From contig JAGYMG010000004.1 in assembly GCA_018400675.1 (NCBI GenBank), positions 1 to 23,122 of the forward strand: a stretch of 23,122 bases of DNA. The letters run 5' to 3'. Source of the DNA: a bacterium (GTDB lineage: Bacteria > Patescibacteriota > Minisyncoccia > Minisyncoccales > CG1-02-41-26). How positions within the stretch are numbered: position 1 is the stretch's first letter; every line of letters begins with the position of its first letter. The position numbers and the translations under genes were made by a program. Of this stretch, positions 1 through 7,237 are shown one piece after another. The notes below the pieces were generated by a model that ran no database searches, was not told where the DNA came from, and was given only the letters and a program-made list of their open reading frames with translations.

Positions 1-594
1 ATTAAAAAACATCCTCGAGTCTCTGAATTTGAAGAAATAGTAAAAATAATTGAATTCCCCACTACATTTGAAAAAAACAAAAAAGTGGCCCTCCGGAATC
101 GCGCTATATTTGAAATGCTCTTCTCCACTGGCATGAGAATCTCGGAATTAGTCAATCTCAAGAAAAACCAGATCGATAAAACTGGCCGCATATTCATCAG
201 AGGCAAAGGGAAGAAAGAAAGATTTGTTTACCTAACAGAGAGAGCTCGCAAGCATCTTGATGCTTACCTAACTGTGCGCGGTCTCACCGATTCTCCTTAT
301 CTCTTTATCCCTTACAGAGGCAAAAACAATAAAAAAGAAGATAAAAAAATATCAATCAATTATCTTCAATATAAGATTAAAAAATATCGTGAATTATTGG
401 GCATTAACATCCCTATCTCCTGCCACTCTATCAGACACGCCTTTGCCACCTATCTAGCCGAGAATGGAGCTAATCCAGCGGCTATTCAAACGCTCTTGGG
501 CCATGAATCCTTAGATACAACTACTCGTTATGTTCATACCTCTGACCGCTATGCTGAAAAAACCGTACGTCAGTTCCACCCTCTCAAAGACTAA
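1..594 (+). CDS. Tyrosine recombinase, XerC/XerD type (5'-truncated by window edge)
   Basis: Site-specific recombinase that cuts and rejoins DNA through a tyrosine; Xer members resolve chromosome dimers at dif. The frame is open from base 1, so the 197 visible residues are the C-terminal catalytic part and the N-terminal SAM-like DNA-binding domain lies mostly outside. In visible numbering the full catalytic set is present: Arg46 in TGMRISEL, Lys at 69-72 in the beta-hairpin GKGKKERF, His142 and Arg145 in HSIRH, His168 in LLGHESLDTTTRY, and the nucleophile Tyr177. A GTG at 85 is an internal codon, not a convincing start. The C-terminus ends normally soon after the tyrosine. No integrase-associated att site, excisionase or phage gene is nearby, and the next gene is ribosomal, so a chromosomal Xer role is more likely than a mobile-element integrase; XerC and XerD cannot be separated here. 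Confidence 0.9.
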   Translation: MKKHPRVSEFEEIVKIIEFPTTFEKNKKVALRNRAIFEMLFSTGMRISELVNLKKNQIDKTGRIFIRGKGKKERFVYLTERARKHLDAYLTVRGLTDSPYLFIPYRGKNNKKEDKKISINYLQYKIKKYRELLGINIPISCHSIRHAFATYLAENGANPAAIQTLLGHESLDTTTRYVHTSDRYAEKTVRQFHPLKD

Positions 595-597
595 TTA

Positions 598-676
598 TCA
601 AGAGATGCTTGGATATCAAGATTAGCCTCCCTCTCAAGATAAAAATGGCTTAAGAAGCCTAAGCCAAAGCTCAAGA
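598..676. repeat. Short periodic direct repeat TCAAGA upstream of rpmA
   Basis: The hexamer TCAAGA occurs at 598-603, 616-621 and 634-639, exactly 18 bp apart, and again at 671-676. Only the hexamer is conserved; the intervening bases differ. It lies in the 170-base gap between the recombinase and rpmA. Chance is possible in AT-rich DNA and no function can be assigned. The remainder of the gap holds a weak GGCTTA/TAAGCC inverted pair at 647-665 without a T-tract. Confidence 0.3.
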
Positions 677-726
677 GACAAAGAGAAAAGATTATTAAGA
701 ACCAAACTATTTTCTCAATATTATGC

Positions 727-755
727 TTGAAAAAATTAATAATATCTGATAGCAT
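727..755 (+). promoter_or_regulatory. Predicted sigma-70-type promoter of rpmA, near-leaderless
   Basis: A -35 box TTGAAA (727-732) is separated by 17 bp from a -10 box TAGCAT (750-755), which is preceded by TGA in an extended -10 arrangement. The ATG of rpmA begins 9 nt after the -10, so transcription starting about 7 nt downstream would leave only about 2-3 nt of leader. The -10 matches the consensus at four of six positions. Confidence 0.45.
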
Positions 756-764
756 AAGTTTATT

Positions 765-1049
765 ATGTCAACTACAAAATCAGCAGGTTCAACTTCTTTA
801 GGAAGGGACTCACAATCCCAAAGACTGGGAGTTAAGATATATCAAGGCCAGACAGCACACACTGGTGATATTATCATTCGTCAGCGGGGCACGAAATTCT
901 TGCCGGGCAGGAATGTTAAATTAGGAAAAGACCATACAATCTTTGCTGCTAAAGAAGGGGTGGTTAGTTTTAGGACAGCAAGAAAAACTCGTTTTGACGG
1001 TAAGCAAAGGATTGCAAAGACCGTTGATATAGTGCCTGCTAAAAAATAA
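765..1049 (+). CDS. rpmA: 50S ribosomal protein L27
   Basis: L27 is a large-subunit protein whose N-terminal tail reaches toward the peptidyl-transferase centre. The 94-residue product shows the family pattern: Lys/Ser/Ala-rich start, GSTSLGRDSQSQRLGVK, then RQRGTKF(L)PG and a GKDHTIFA segment, in the same order as E. coli L27 (85 aa). The N-terminus starts directly with the functional tail, with no cleavable extension of the Firmicutes type. The usual partner rplU (L21) is not next to it; the gene stands alone with its own predicted promoter and a terminator shared with pyrG. No Shine-Dalgarno is visible before the ATG. Confidence 0.95.
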   Translation: MSTTKSAGSTSLGRDSQSQRLGVKIYQGQTAHTGDIIIRQRGTKFLPGRNVKLGKDHTIFAAKEGVVSFRTARKTRFDGKQRIAKTVDIVPAKK

Positions 1050-1063
1050 TTGTTAAAAATACT

Positions 1064-1094
1064 AAAAAACACTGGTTAATAATCAGTGTTTTTT
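1064..1094. terminator. Bidirectional intrinsic terminator between rpmA and pyrG
   Basis: An 11-bp perfect inverted repeat (1064-1074 with 1084-1094) carries six A:T pairs at its base and CACTG/CAGTG above. Three more inner pairs (one G-T) are possible around a 3-nt loop. On both strands the stem is followed by a T-run, which suits convergent rpmA and pyrG. The pyrG stop codon (1083-1085) lies inside the hairpin. Confidence 0.85.
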
Positions 1095-2708
1095 CTTTGC
1101 ACTGGTTTTAATAAATGCCCTAAACAAGGGATGCGGTTCTAATGGTTTTGACTTAAATTCAGGATGGAATTGAACAGCTAAGAAAAAAGGATGGGCAGGA
1201 ACCTCTATTATCTCAACTAAATCTTGTTCTGGATTAAGGCCAGCCATTAGCATTCCTTTCTCTTCTAAGAGACTGCGGAACTTATTGTTCAATTCATATC
1301 TATGGCGATGTCTTTCTGAGACAAGAGATTCTTTATACAGTTTGCGGGCGAGACTGCTAGGATGCAATTGACAGGGATAAGCTCCTAACCTCATTGTCCC
1401 GCCATATTTATTTGCTTTAAGGTTCTTTTTTTGCTCTTCCATCAGATCAATAACCGGTGCTTGACATTTATTAGAAAATTCAGTAGAGTTTGCTTTTTTC
1501 AAATGAGCGACATGGCGAGCAAACTCAATCACAGCTAATTGCATGCCTAGACAAAGTCCTAAAAAAGGTATCTGATGCTCCCGGCAATACTTAATAGCTT
1601 TTATTTTCCCTTCTACTCCCCTACTCCCAAAACCACCGGGCACTATAATCCCATCAAAATCATTGAGTACTTTTAATTTACTCGGATTTTTTTCATAATC
1701 CTGGGCAGACAGCCAGACTATTTTTGGTTCAAGGGAAAGGTCGTAACTAGCATGCTTAATAGCTTCAATCACTGAGATGTAAGAATCCATCAGAGTAAAA
1801 TTGCCTGTTTTAAAATACTTCCCGACTATACCTATCTTAACTTCTTTTTTAAGGTGATTAATCTTTTTTACTAGTCGTCGCCAGTCTTCAAGATCATTCT
1901 GCTTTGACTGCAGGCCGAATTTTTTAAGGATTTGATTGCCCAGGTTGTCTTTTTCAAAATTAACGGGTATTTCATAAATTGATTTAACATCCGGCGCTGA
2001 AATGATACTGTCTTCAGCAACATTGCAAAAAACAGAAATCTTTTCCTTCCTTATTTTGTCTAAAGGAGCGCTGGCGCGAGCAATAATGATGTCCGGCTGA
2101 ATCCCGGAAGCATTAAGAGAGCGTACAGCATATTGAGTAGGCTTTGTCTTCATCTCGCCTATCATTTTAGGAATCGGTAAATAACTGACCAAAATAAAAA
2201 CAACGTCCCGGGGGCGCTCTAAACGCAGCATCCGAGCCGCTTCTAAGAAAAGAATGTTTTGATACTCCCCCACTGTCCCGCCGATTTCAATCAGGCAAAA
2301 ATCAGCTTTAGTTTTTTTCTCTAATCGTTTTATTCTTGAAATTACTTCCCGAGGAATATGAGGTACTACTTCCACACATTTACCATCATATTCTAAGTTC
2401 CTCTCTCTTTCGATAACAGCCTGATAGATCCGACCGGTAGTCATATAATTATCGCTATTAAGCTCTTCGCCAAGAAATCTCTCATAATTACCCAGATCCT
2501 GATCACCTTCCGTGCCATCGTCGGTCACAAAAACTTCTCCATGCTCAATAGGATTCATTGTCCCAGCATCAACATTGATATAAGGATCAATCTTGATAGG
2601 GGCTACCTTAAAACCCTTGCTTTTAAGTATTCTTCCGATAGAGGATATTGTCGCTCCTTTCCCTATCCCAGACATCACCCCTCCGGCAATGAATATATAT
2701 CGGGCCAT
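1083..2708 (-). CDS. pyrG: CTP synthase (glutamine-hydrolysing)
   Basis: Converts UTP to CTP using ATP and glutamine in the cytoplasm; 541 aa is the normal size. The N-terminal synthase domain (about 1-270) has the P-loop-like GGVMSGIGKG at 9-18, the segment DPYINVDAGTMNP and the UTP/CTP contact EMKTKPTQ at 185-192. The C-terminal class I glutamine amidotransferase domain (about 288-541) has PGGFGSRG, the nucleophile Cys386 in GLCLGMQ, and His515/Glu517 in QFHPEF, so both half-reactions look intact. Residues 66-77 deviate from the usual pattern: TEGDQDLGNYERF, with Asn where LGHYERF is typical, a divergent-lineage variant. It is the last gene of the leftward group, and an inverted repeat separates it from rplI. 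No Shine-Dalgarno is seen before the ATG. Confidence 0.97.
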   Translation of the reverse strand: MARYIFIAGGVMSGIGKGATISSIGRILKSKGFKVAPIKIDPYINVDAGTMNPIEHGEVFVTDDGTEGDQDLGNYERFLGEELNSDNYMTTGRIYQAVIERERNLEYDGKCVEVVPHIPREVISRIKRLEKKTKADFCLIEIGGTVGEYQNILFLEAARMLRLERPRDVVFILVSYLPIPKMIGEMKTKPTQYAVRSLNASGIQPDIIIARASAPLDKIRKEKISVFCNVAEDSIISAPDVKSIYEIPVNFEKDNLGNQILKKFGLQSKQNDLEDWRRLVKKINHLKKEVKIGIVGKYFKTGNFTLMDSYISVIEAIKHASYDLSLEPKIVWLSAQDYEKNPSKLKVLNDFDGIIVPGGFGSRGVEGKIKAIKYCREHQIPFLGLCLGMQLAVIEFARHVAHLKKANSTEFSNKCQAPVIDLMEEQKKNLKANKYGGTMRLGAYPCQLHPSSLARKLYKESLVSERHRHRYELNNKFRSLLEEKGMLMAGLNPEQDLVEIIEVPAHPFFLAVQFHPEFKSKPLEPHPLFRAFIKTSAKKKH

Positions 2709-2725
2709 AATCTAATAACAAATAA

Positions 2726-2766
2726 ATACACGAATAATAAGACGGATATTTAATTGATTCGTGTAT
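2726..2766 (-). repeat. 10-bp inverted repeat between rplI and pyrG
   Basis: ATACACGAAT (2726-2735) and its exact complement ATTCGTGTAT (2757-2766) flank a 21-nt spacer. On the transcribed (minus) strand the hairpin starts 2 nt after the rplI stop codon and ends 17 nt before the pyrG ATG. The sequence after it is T-rich but not a clean T-run. It could be a weak terminator, an mRNA-stabilising hairpin, a leader structure for pyrG, or an operator. Confidence 0.6.
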
Positions 2767-2768
2767 GA

Positions 2769-3221
2769 TTAACTATTTTCTTCAGCTGTTACAATTACCT
2801 TAATCTCTACCTCTAGATTATGTTCAAACTTTATCTTAACCGGGAACTCGCCAATTTCTTCTATTGCTTTTTCTAAAAGAATCTGAGATTTCTTTATGGG
2901 ATAGCCCATCTCACCCAGCTGTTCAGCTATTTTTTGCTGATTAACTTTCTCAAATAACTGATTCTCCTCTCCTACTTTAACCGGCATGACTACCTCCAAA
3001 CCATCCATTTGTGAGGCAAATTGACTAACTTTTTTTAATTTTTCTTCAGCGGCCGTCTCTCTTTCGGCAATTTTCTTCTTAGCCCATTCAATCTTTTCTT
3101 TACTAGCCAAGATAGCTAATTTTCTGGGCATCAAAAAATTACGGGCATAACCAGCTGATACGTCTTTAAGTTCGTATTTATTCCCTAGCTGTTTAACGTC
3201 TTGTAATAAGATTACCTTCAT
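2769..3221 (-). CDS. rplI: 50S ribosomal protein L9
   Basis: L9 binds 23S rRNA through its N-terminal domain and projects a second domain on a long helix. The 150-residue product has the diagnostic start MKVILLQDVKQLGNKYELKD followed by VSAGYARNFLMPRKLA, then a charged helix (about 44-75) and a C-terminal domain that includes a phenylalanine/lysine strand pattern (LFEKVNQQKIAEQL); length is typical (148 in E. coli). It lies 12 nt behind the S41 protease gene and has its own predicted promoter inside the end of that gene. No Shine-Dalgarno precedes the ATG. L9 is absent from some CPR branches (notably Microgenomates-type groups), so its presence here is mildly informative for placement. Confidence 0.95.
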   Translation of the reverse strand: MKVILLQDVKQLGNKYELKDVSAGYARNFLMPRKLAILASKEKIEWAKKKIAERETAAEEKLKKVSQFASQMDGLEVVMPVKVGEENQLFEKVNQQKIAEQLGEMGYPIKKSQILLEKAIEEIGEFPVKIKFEHNLEVEIKVIVTAEENS

Positions 3222-3230
3222 ATTTAAACT

Positions 3231-3259
3231 ATTTTATCTTAAACTTTTTATTATTTCAA
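3231..3259 (-). promoter_or_regulatory. Predicted promoter of rplI inside the S41 gene end, near-leaderless
   Basis: On the minus strand TTGAAA (3254-3259) is followed after 17 bp by TAAAAT (3231-3236), which overlaps the stop codon of the upstream protease. The rplI ATG follows 9 nt after the -10, giving an expected leader of about 2-3 nt. Confidence 0.5.
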
Positions 3260-4475
3260 TCGCTTTTTCTAATTGATAGTCATTAATTATTATTTCCCCG
3301 TTCTCTTCTACTTCATTTTCTATTGGAACATCCGGCTCTAATCCTTTTTCGCTGATAGTGGTACCGTTCGGGGTTAACCATTTAGCTACAGTTACCTTAA
3401 GATAAGAACCATCTGAAAGAATAACTGCCTTCTGGACTGATCCTTTGCCGAAAGAAGTCTCGCCTACCAGTTGGACCCCTCTCTGGTCTCTAAGGGCTCC
3501 AGCTAATATTTCAGCCCCTGAGGCAGTGCCTCCATTAATTAAGACAACAACAGGAAAAGATTTAAAACTACCTGGGCCTGCGGAGTTATAGGCCTGCTGT
3601 TCTCTGTCTTCCCCTTCATCCTCCCAAACAACAACCTCACCTTTCTCCAAAAACCAACCAGCTATATCCTGAGCTACCTCAAGATAACCACCGGGATTAT
3701 TACGGACATCAAGAATTATGCTGTCAGCCTCTGATTTAAGGATATCAAAAGCGGCTTCCTTAAATTCTCTATTTAAAATATCATTGAAGTGATAAATTTT
3801 AACAAGAGCAATCTTGTCTTCTTTCATTTCCCATTCTAGAGTAGGAATCTCAACTATCTCTCTGGTTATTGTAATTAATCGTGCCTGGGACCAATGGGCT
3901 CTTTGGATCAAGAGATCAACCGTTGTCCCTTCTTCTCCTTTGATAAGAGTCACTGCCTCGTCAATAGAAAGATTCTTAGTATAAACACCGCCTATTTCAA
4001 TAATCTTATCACCGGATTGGAGGCCAGCTCTGTCAGCCGGGCTATCTTTAAAGGGAGAAATGATTGTTAATTGTTCATCTTTAACCCCTACAATCATGCC
4101 CACGCCTTGGTATTCACCGGATAGCTGTTGTTGGAAGTCCTGCGCTCCTTGAGGACTGAAAAAGGTCGTATGGGGATCTCCCAGAGATTGAACCATGCCC
4201 GATACTGCACCGTAAACCATTGCCTGATAATCTAAATCTCCTTCCTCCAGGTAATTTCTTTCTAACTCCCGCCAGACTTCCCAAAAAACAGAAAAATCAA
4301 CTTGTGCTGGTTTGGCTAAATCTTGATTGATTATCTGAGAAGGAGCTGTCTGAAGGATATTTTTCTCTCCAACATAAACCCCCAGAAGGTAAGAAAAAAC
4401 AGCCAGAGCCCCAAAAGCCAAAGTAATTATAAGGGCAACAAATATAAATCTTTTTTTGTTCTTAATAAGACCCAT
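3234..4475 (-). CDS. S41 family C-terminal processing peptidase (CtpA-like), membrane-anchored
   Basis: A serine protease of the carboxyl-terminal processing family that trims or degrades envelope proteins from their C-termini. The 413-residue protein has a basic N-terminus and one membrane segment at about 10-34, so the rest is expected outside the membrane. Next come a helical region with the family motif DPHTTFFSP (100-108), a PDZ domain (about 115-205; GVGMIVG, SPADRAGLQSGDKI) and the protease core. Catalytic Ser319 lies in NGGTASGAE and Lys344 in SFGKGSVQ, the Ser-Lys dyad; DVRNNPGG is at 256-263. Length fits CtpA/CtpB. The start lies 4 nt after the stop of the oxidoreductase beta gene, so the two are probably cotranscribed and perhaps translationally coupled, although no functional link is obvious. 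Confidence 0.93.
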   Translation of the reverse strand: MGLIKNKKRFIFVALIITLAFGALAVFSYLLGVYVGEKNILQTAPSQIINQDLAKPAQVDFSVFWEVWRELERNYLEEGDLDYQAMVYGAVSGMVQSLGDPHTTFFSPQGAQDFQQQLSGEYQGVGMIVGVKDEQLTIISPFKDSPADRAGLQSGDKIIEIGGVYTKNLSIDEAVTLIKGEEGTTVDLLIQRAHWSQARLITITREIVEIPTLEWEMKEDKIALVKIYHFNDILNREFKEAAFDILKSEADSIILDVRNNPGGYLEVAQDIAGWFLEKGEVVVWEDEGEDREQQAYNSAGPGSFKSFPVVVLINGGTASGAEILAGALRDQRGVQLVGETSFGKGSVQKAVILSDGSYLKVTVAKWLTPNGTTISEKGLEPDVPIENEVEENGEIIINDYQLEKAIEIIKSLR

Positions 4476-4479
4476 GGCT

Positions 4480-5340
4480 TCAGATTTCTTTTAATATCTT
4501 TTTAAAATTAATTTTTTTATCCCCCCTGGAAAAACTTAAATCTTTTAAGAGCATATTTTCATAGACAGGCCTCTCCTGCTTGTAAAAAATACCTAAAGGA
4601 ATATTAGCTTTTTCATCTTGATAATCCCATTCTTTTATTTTTGCCAAAGCTTTCTTCTCGTCAGTTAAATCCTTTTCTTCCATTGCATAGACCCTCTTGT
4701 TATAGGAATCAGTTGTATCAAAAAAAGTAATACAAGGTTGGAGAATATCAATAAAAGAAAAGCCCTGATGACGAACAGCCTTGTTTATTAACTGTTCTAA
4801 ACCTTCTAAACGGAAAGAATAACCACGGCCAATAAAGCTAGCCTGAGCAGACAACATCAAGGCCAAAGGGTTTAAGGGTTCTTCAACACTACCCTCAGGG
4901 CTTGAACCTCCTTTGAATCCTTGGGGAGAAGTAGCTGTAAATTGGCTGGTTGTTAAAGCAAAATTCCTATTGTTATGAACCAGCAGGGTAATATCAACAT
5001 TCCGCTTAGCCGCATGGACAAGGTGAGCAATACCCTCATTATACATTCCCCCATCGCCAGCTAAGACAATAACAGTTAATTTTTTATTGCCTAATTTTAT
5101 TCCCTCTCCGGAGACCAGGGGTCGTCCATGAAGAGAAGAAAAACTATTGAGACCAAGATAGTCAATAATCTTTGAACTACAGCCTATACCGCTGACCAGA
5201 ACTATATCTTCCATAGCTGTCCCTCGCTGATGAAGATTATTAATCACCTTTTTAAGGGTAGCCAAAATCCCGAAATTGCTGCAGCCCGGGCACCAGGTTT
5301 TTTTAGCTGAGGTATCTAATTGTATTTTTTTCTGAGCCAT
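4480..5340 (-). CDS. 2-oxoacid:ferredoxin oxidoreductase, beta subunit
   Basis: The thiamine-diphosphate-binding subunit of an enzyme that oxidatively decarboxylates a 2-oxoacid to an acyl-CoA and reduces ferredoxin, or works in reverse. The 286 residues contain the TPP/Mg motif GDGGMYNEG (96-104) followed by HNN at 122-124. Four cysteines fit ligands of the single [4Fe-4S] cluster described for archaeal OFOR beta subunits: Cys17 and Cys20 in TWCPGC, Cys54 in GIGCSS and Cys203 in LQPCITF. It follows the gamma-alpha gene after 6 nt (a T-run, no Shine-Dalgarno). There is no separate delta (ferredoxin-like) subunit. Sequence alone does not settle the substrate (pyruvate, 2-oxoglutarate or broad), so neither porB nor korB is assigned. 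Confidence 0.92.
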   Translation of the reverse strand: MAQKKIQLDTSAKKTWCPGCSNFGILATLKKVINNLHQRGTAMEDIVLVSGIGCSSKIIDYLGLNSFSSLHGRPLVSGEGIKLGNKKLTVIVLAGDGGMYNEGIAHLVHAAKRNVDITLLVHNNRNFALTTSQFTATSPQGFKGGSSPEGSVEEPLNPLALMLSAQASFIGRGYSFRLEGLEQLINKAVRHQGFSFIDILQPCITFFDTTDSYNKRVYAMEEKDLTDEKKALAKIKEWDYQDEKANIPLGIFYKQERPVYENMLLKDLSFSRGDKKINFKKILKEI

Positions 5341-5346
5341 AAAAAA

Positions 5347-7008
5347 TTAGAAACGATTTAACTCTCTCTTAATCTCCTCGGGGAGAAAAGGTCGGGCATC
5401 ATATTTTAATATCTTCTTATCTACGGTTATGCCAAAACGAGCTAAGACTTCTCCTAATTGAGCCAGGCCATTGGTTTCTGCTAGGGCAATTTTTTTAACA
5501 CCGGCGAGAGCTCTTGCCATTGCTTTGGCTGGAAAAGGTTCTAGGACAACTGGTTGAACCATCCTTAGGCCTAATTGTTCAGCTGCTTCTTTGGCCGGGC
5601 CTTTAGTGGACCCCCAAGCAATCAGGGCTTTATCGCTTTGCTTATCGCCAAAAACATTCACTGCATCCATTTGAGATACTGCTTTTTCCATTGCCTGAAA
5701 CTTCCTTAAACGTTTAGCCTGCATAACTGCTACTTTTTCTCCCTCCTCAACTGTCAGGCCTGCTTGGTCGTGTTCATAACTATTTGCTTTAACCTGGATA
5801 TTCTTTTCACCGGGGAAAGCCAAGGGAGAAATGCCTGTTGTGGTATCTCTATACCGTAGATACTCTTTCTTTTTATCTTGTCGTAAAATAGCCTTTTCAT
5901 ATCGGACCTGAGCTAAAAGGCTTTCGTCAAAACTAAACGTGCTCTCTGATACTTCCTTATCAACTAAAAGAATCGATGGCGTTTGATATTGCCAGGAAAG
6001 ATTTAACAGCTTGCCAGACCAATAAAAAGCTTCTTCGGCATCTCCAGGAGCAACAACAAATCTAATAATATCTCCATGACCAGCTGCTAACGAAAAGAGC
6101 AAATCTCCCTGGCCATTATAGGTAGGTACACCGCTGCCCGGAGACATCCGCTGGCTCTCCACTATTACAATCGGTATTTCGCTTTGAGCTGCTAGACTAA
6201 GAGCTTCTGTCATTAAAGCAAAGCCACCACCAGAGCTACCAACCATAGTGCGAGCGCCAGCATAAGCTGATCCGATAGCTGCATTAATAACAGCAATCTC
6301 ATTCTCTAATTGGCTCACAGCTACCTGCAAATCCTTTCGCTTCGCTGCTAAACAATGGAGAATACCCGTAGCCGGCGTCATCGGATAAGCAATATAGAGG
6401 TTCAAACCGGCCTTGACTGCCCCTAGAGCAATCGCCTGGTTACCAGTTAAGAGAGGTTTTGCTTTTTGGTTTAATTTTTTAATTGTGATTAATTGTTCTG
6501 TCGCTTCAAACGATGCTCGGGCTATCTTAAGGTTTAAGTCCTGGAATCGTTTAAACTCTTGCTTAAAAAGTTTTTTCAAACTAGGCCAGTCAATACCAAC
6601 AGTTTTCCCAAAGCCGGCTACTAAAGCCGTGTTAGCCATTATCTTATCAGCCTTATATTCGCTGGCAATGCTATCTATAGCTATAGCTACTGACTGTTTT
6701 CGCTGCAGAGAGGCCTTATCGCTGTTATAAATAATAATGCCTTCCTTGTCTAAATGCTGAGCATGCCTGTCAATTGTTTCCTTGTCCAAAGCAAGAAGAA
6801 AATCTATTTTTTCCCGATGGCTCAAGGCTTTCCCTTTCGTTGCTCTAATATGAGAAAAACTATGACCTCCTCGAATAAGGGATTGGTATTCATCGTAGAT
6901 AAATATCTGATAACCAAAAGAAGAAAGTAGTTTAGCAATGATAAGAGCTGCCTTTCGGGAGCCCTGTCCAGCCGCTCCGCCTATTAAAATAGAATAATCA
7001 TTTTTCAT
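5347..7008 (-). CDS. 2-oxoacid:ferredoxin oxidoreductase, fused gamma-alpha subunit
   Basis: Partner of the beta subunit, joining the gamma domain (CoA/acyl handling) and the alpha (pyrimidine-side) domain in one 553-residue chain, as in archaeal and many bacterial OFORs. The gamma part (about 1-175) begins with ILIGGAAGQGSRKA and has the typical YQSLIRGGHSFSHIR (41-55). The alpha part starts near 186 with LLTGNQAIALGAVKAG. It contains YPMTPATG (208-215, the usual YPITPxxG signature with Met for Ile), VSQLENEIAVINAAIGSAYAG and TMVGSSGGGFALMTE, and then the C-terminal transketolase-C-like domain to 553. An extended -10 promoter lies just upstream and the tRNA-Lys terminator separates it from the chaperone operon, so it heads its own transcription unit. 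Such enzymes are low-potential electron donors; the ferredoxin partner is not encoded in the window. Confidence 0.93.
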   Translation of the reverse strand: MKNDYSILIGGAAGQGSRKAALIIAKLLSSFGYQIFIYDEYQSLIRGGHSFSHIRATKGKALSHREKIDFLLALDKETIDRHAQHLDKEGIIIYNSDKASLQRKQSVAIAIDSIASEYKADKIMANTALVAGFGKTVGIDWPSLKKLFKQEFKRFQDLNLKIARASFEATEQLITIKKLNQKAKPLLTGNQAIALGAVKAGLNLYIAYPMTPATGILHCLAAKRKDLQVAVSQLENEIAVINAAIGSAYAGARTMVGSSGGGFALMTEALSLAAQSEIPIVIVESQRMSPGSGVPTYNGQGDLLFSLAAGHGDIIRFVVAPGDAEEAFYWSGKLLNLSWQYQTPSILLVDKEVSESTFSFDESLLAQVRYEKAILRQDKKKEYLRYRDTTTGISPLAFPGEKNIQVKANSYEHDQAGLTVEEGEKVAVMQAKRLRKFQAMEKAVSQMDAVNVFGDKQSDKALIAWGSTKGPAKEAAEQLGLRMVQPVVLEPFPAKAMARALAGVKKIALAETNGLAQLGEVLARFGITVDKKILKYDARPFLPEEIKRELNRF

Positions 7009-7038
7009 TGTATTTTTCTAAAAGTAAGCTCTTTAAAA

Positions 7039-7047
7039 ATTATAGCA
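7039..7047 (-). promoter_or_regulatory. Predicted extended -10 promoter of the oxidoreductase operon
   Basis: On the minus strand TGCTATAAT forms an extended -10 with a perfect TATAAT at 7039-7044. Only a weak -35 (TTATGA-like, about 18 bp upstream) is visible, as expected for extended -10 promoters. The ATG at 7008 is 30 nt further on, giving a leader of about 23 nt without a Shine-Dalgarno. Confidence 0.6.
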
Positions 7048-7079
7048 TTCTTAGGCTTTTTTTCATAATAAATAATATC

Positions 7080-7123
7080 AAAAAAGCGGGCTAACAACAT
7101 TCTAGATTTTAACCAGCCCGCTT
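7080..7123 (-). terminator. Intrinsic terminator after tRNA-Lys
   Basis: A 9-bp perfect GC-rich stem (7115-7123 with 7084-7092, AAGCGGGCT/AGCCCGCTT) with a 22-nt loop is followed on the minus strand by a run of Ts. It lies 23 nt after the tRNA 3' end and would end the grpE-dnaK-dnaJ-tRNA transcript before the oxidoreductase promoter. Confidence 0.85.
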
Positions 7124-7145
7124 GATTAGCAACGCTAAAAATAGT

Positions 7146-7222
7146 TGGTGGGTCCGGTGGGAATCGAACCCACAACCTCTGGCTTAAAAGGCCATTGCTC
7201 TGCCTAGTTGAGCTACGGACCC
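7146..7222 (-). tRNA. tRNA-Lys (anticodon UUU)
   Basis: A full cloverleaf can be drawn on the minus strand: acceptor GGGTCCG/CGGACCC (perfect), D-stem GCTC/GAGC, anticodon loop CTTTTAA with anticodon TTT, variable loop AGGTT, T-stem GTGGG/CCCAC with loop TTCGATT, discriminator A, and an encoded CCA (7146-7148). The only defect is an A-G mismatch at the top of the anticodon stem (27-43). The 5' end is 15 nt after the dnaJ stop codon and no separate promoter is visible, so the tRNA is probably processed from the 3' end of the chaperone mRNA. Confidence 0.96.
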
Positions 7223-7237
7223 CTATTCTTTCTGTCT

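Noticed and set aside
1..594. Recombinase as marker of a prophage or integrative element starting at the left edge
   Set aside because: The catalytic part looks like chromosomal Xer, and ribosomal and pyrimidine genes follow with no att repeat, excisionase or phage gene. The left side is outside the window, so this is not fully excluded.
647..665. Inverted pair GGCTTA/TAAGCC after the recombinase gene as a terminator
   Set aside because: Only six pairs, several competing foldings and no T-run after it.
6413..6730. Plus-strand open frame of about 105 codons inside the oxidoreductase alpha gene
   Set aside because: Antisense to conserved coding sequence, composition of a shadow frame, no homology recognised.
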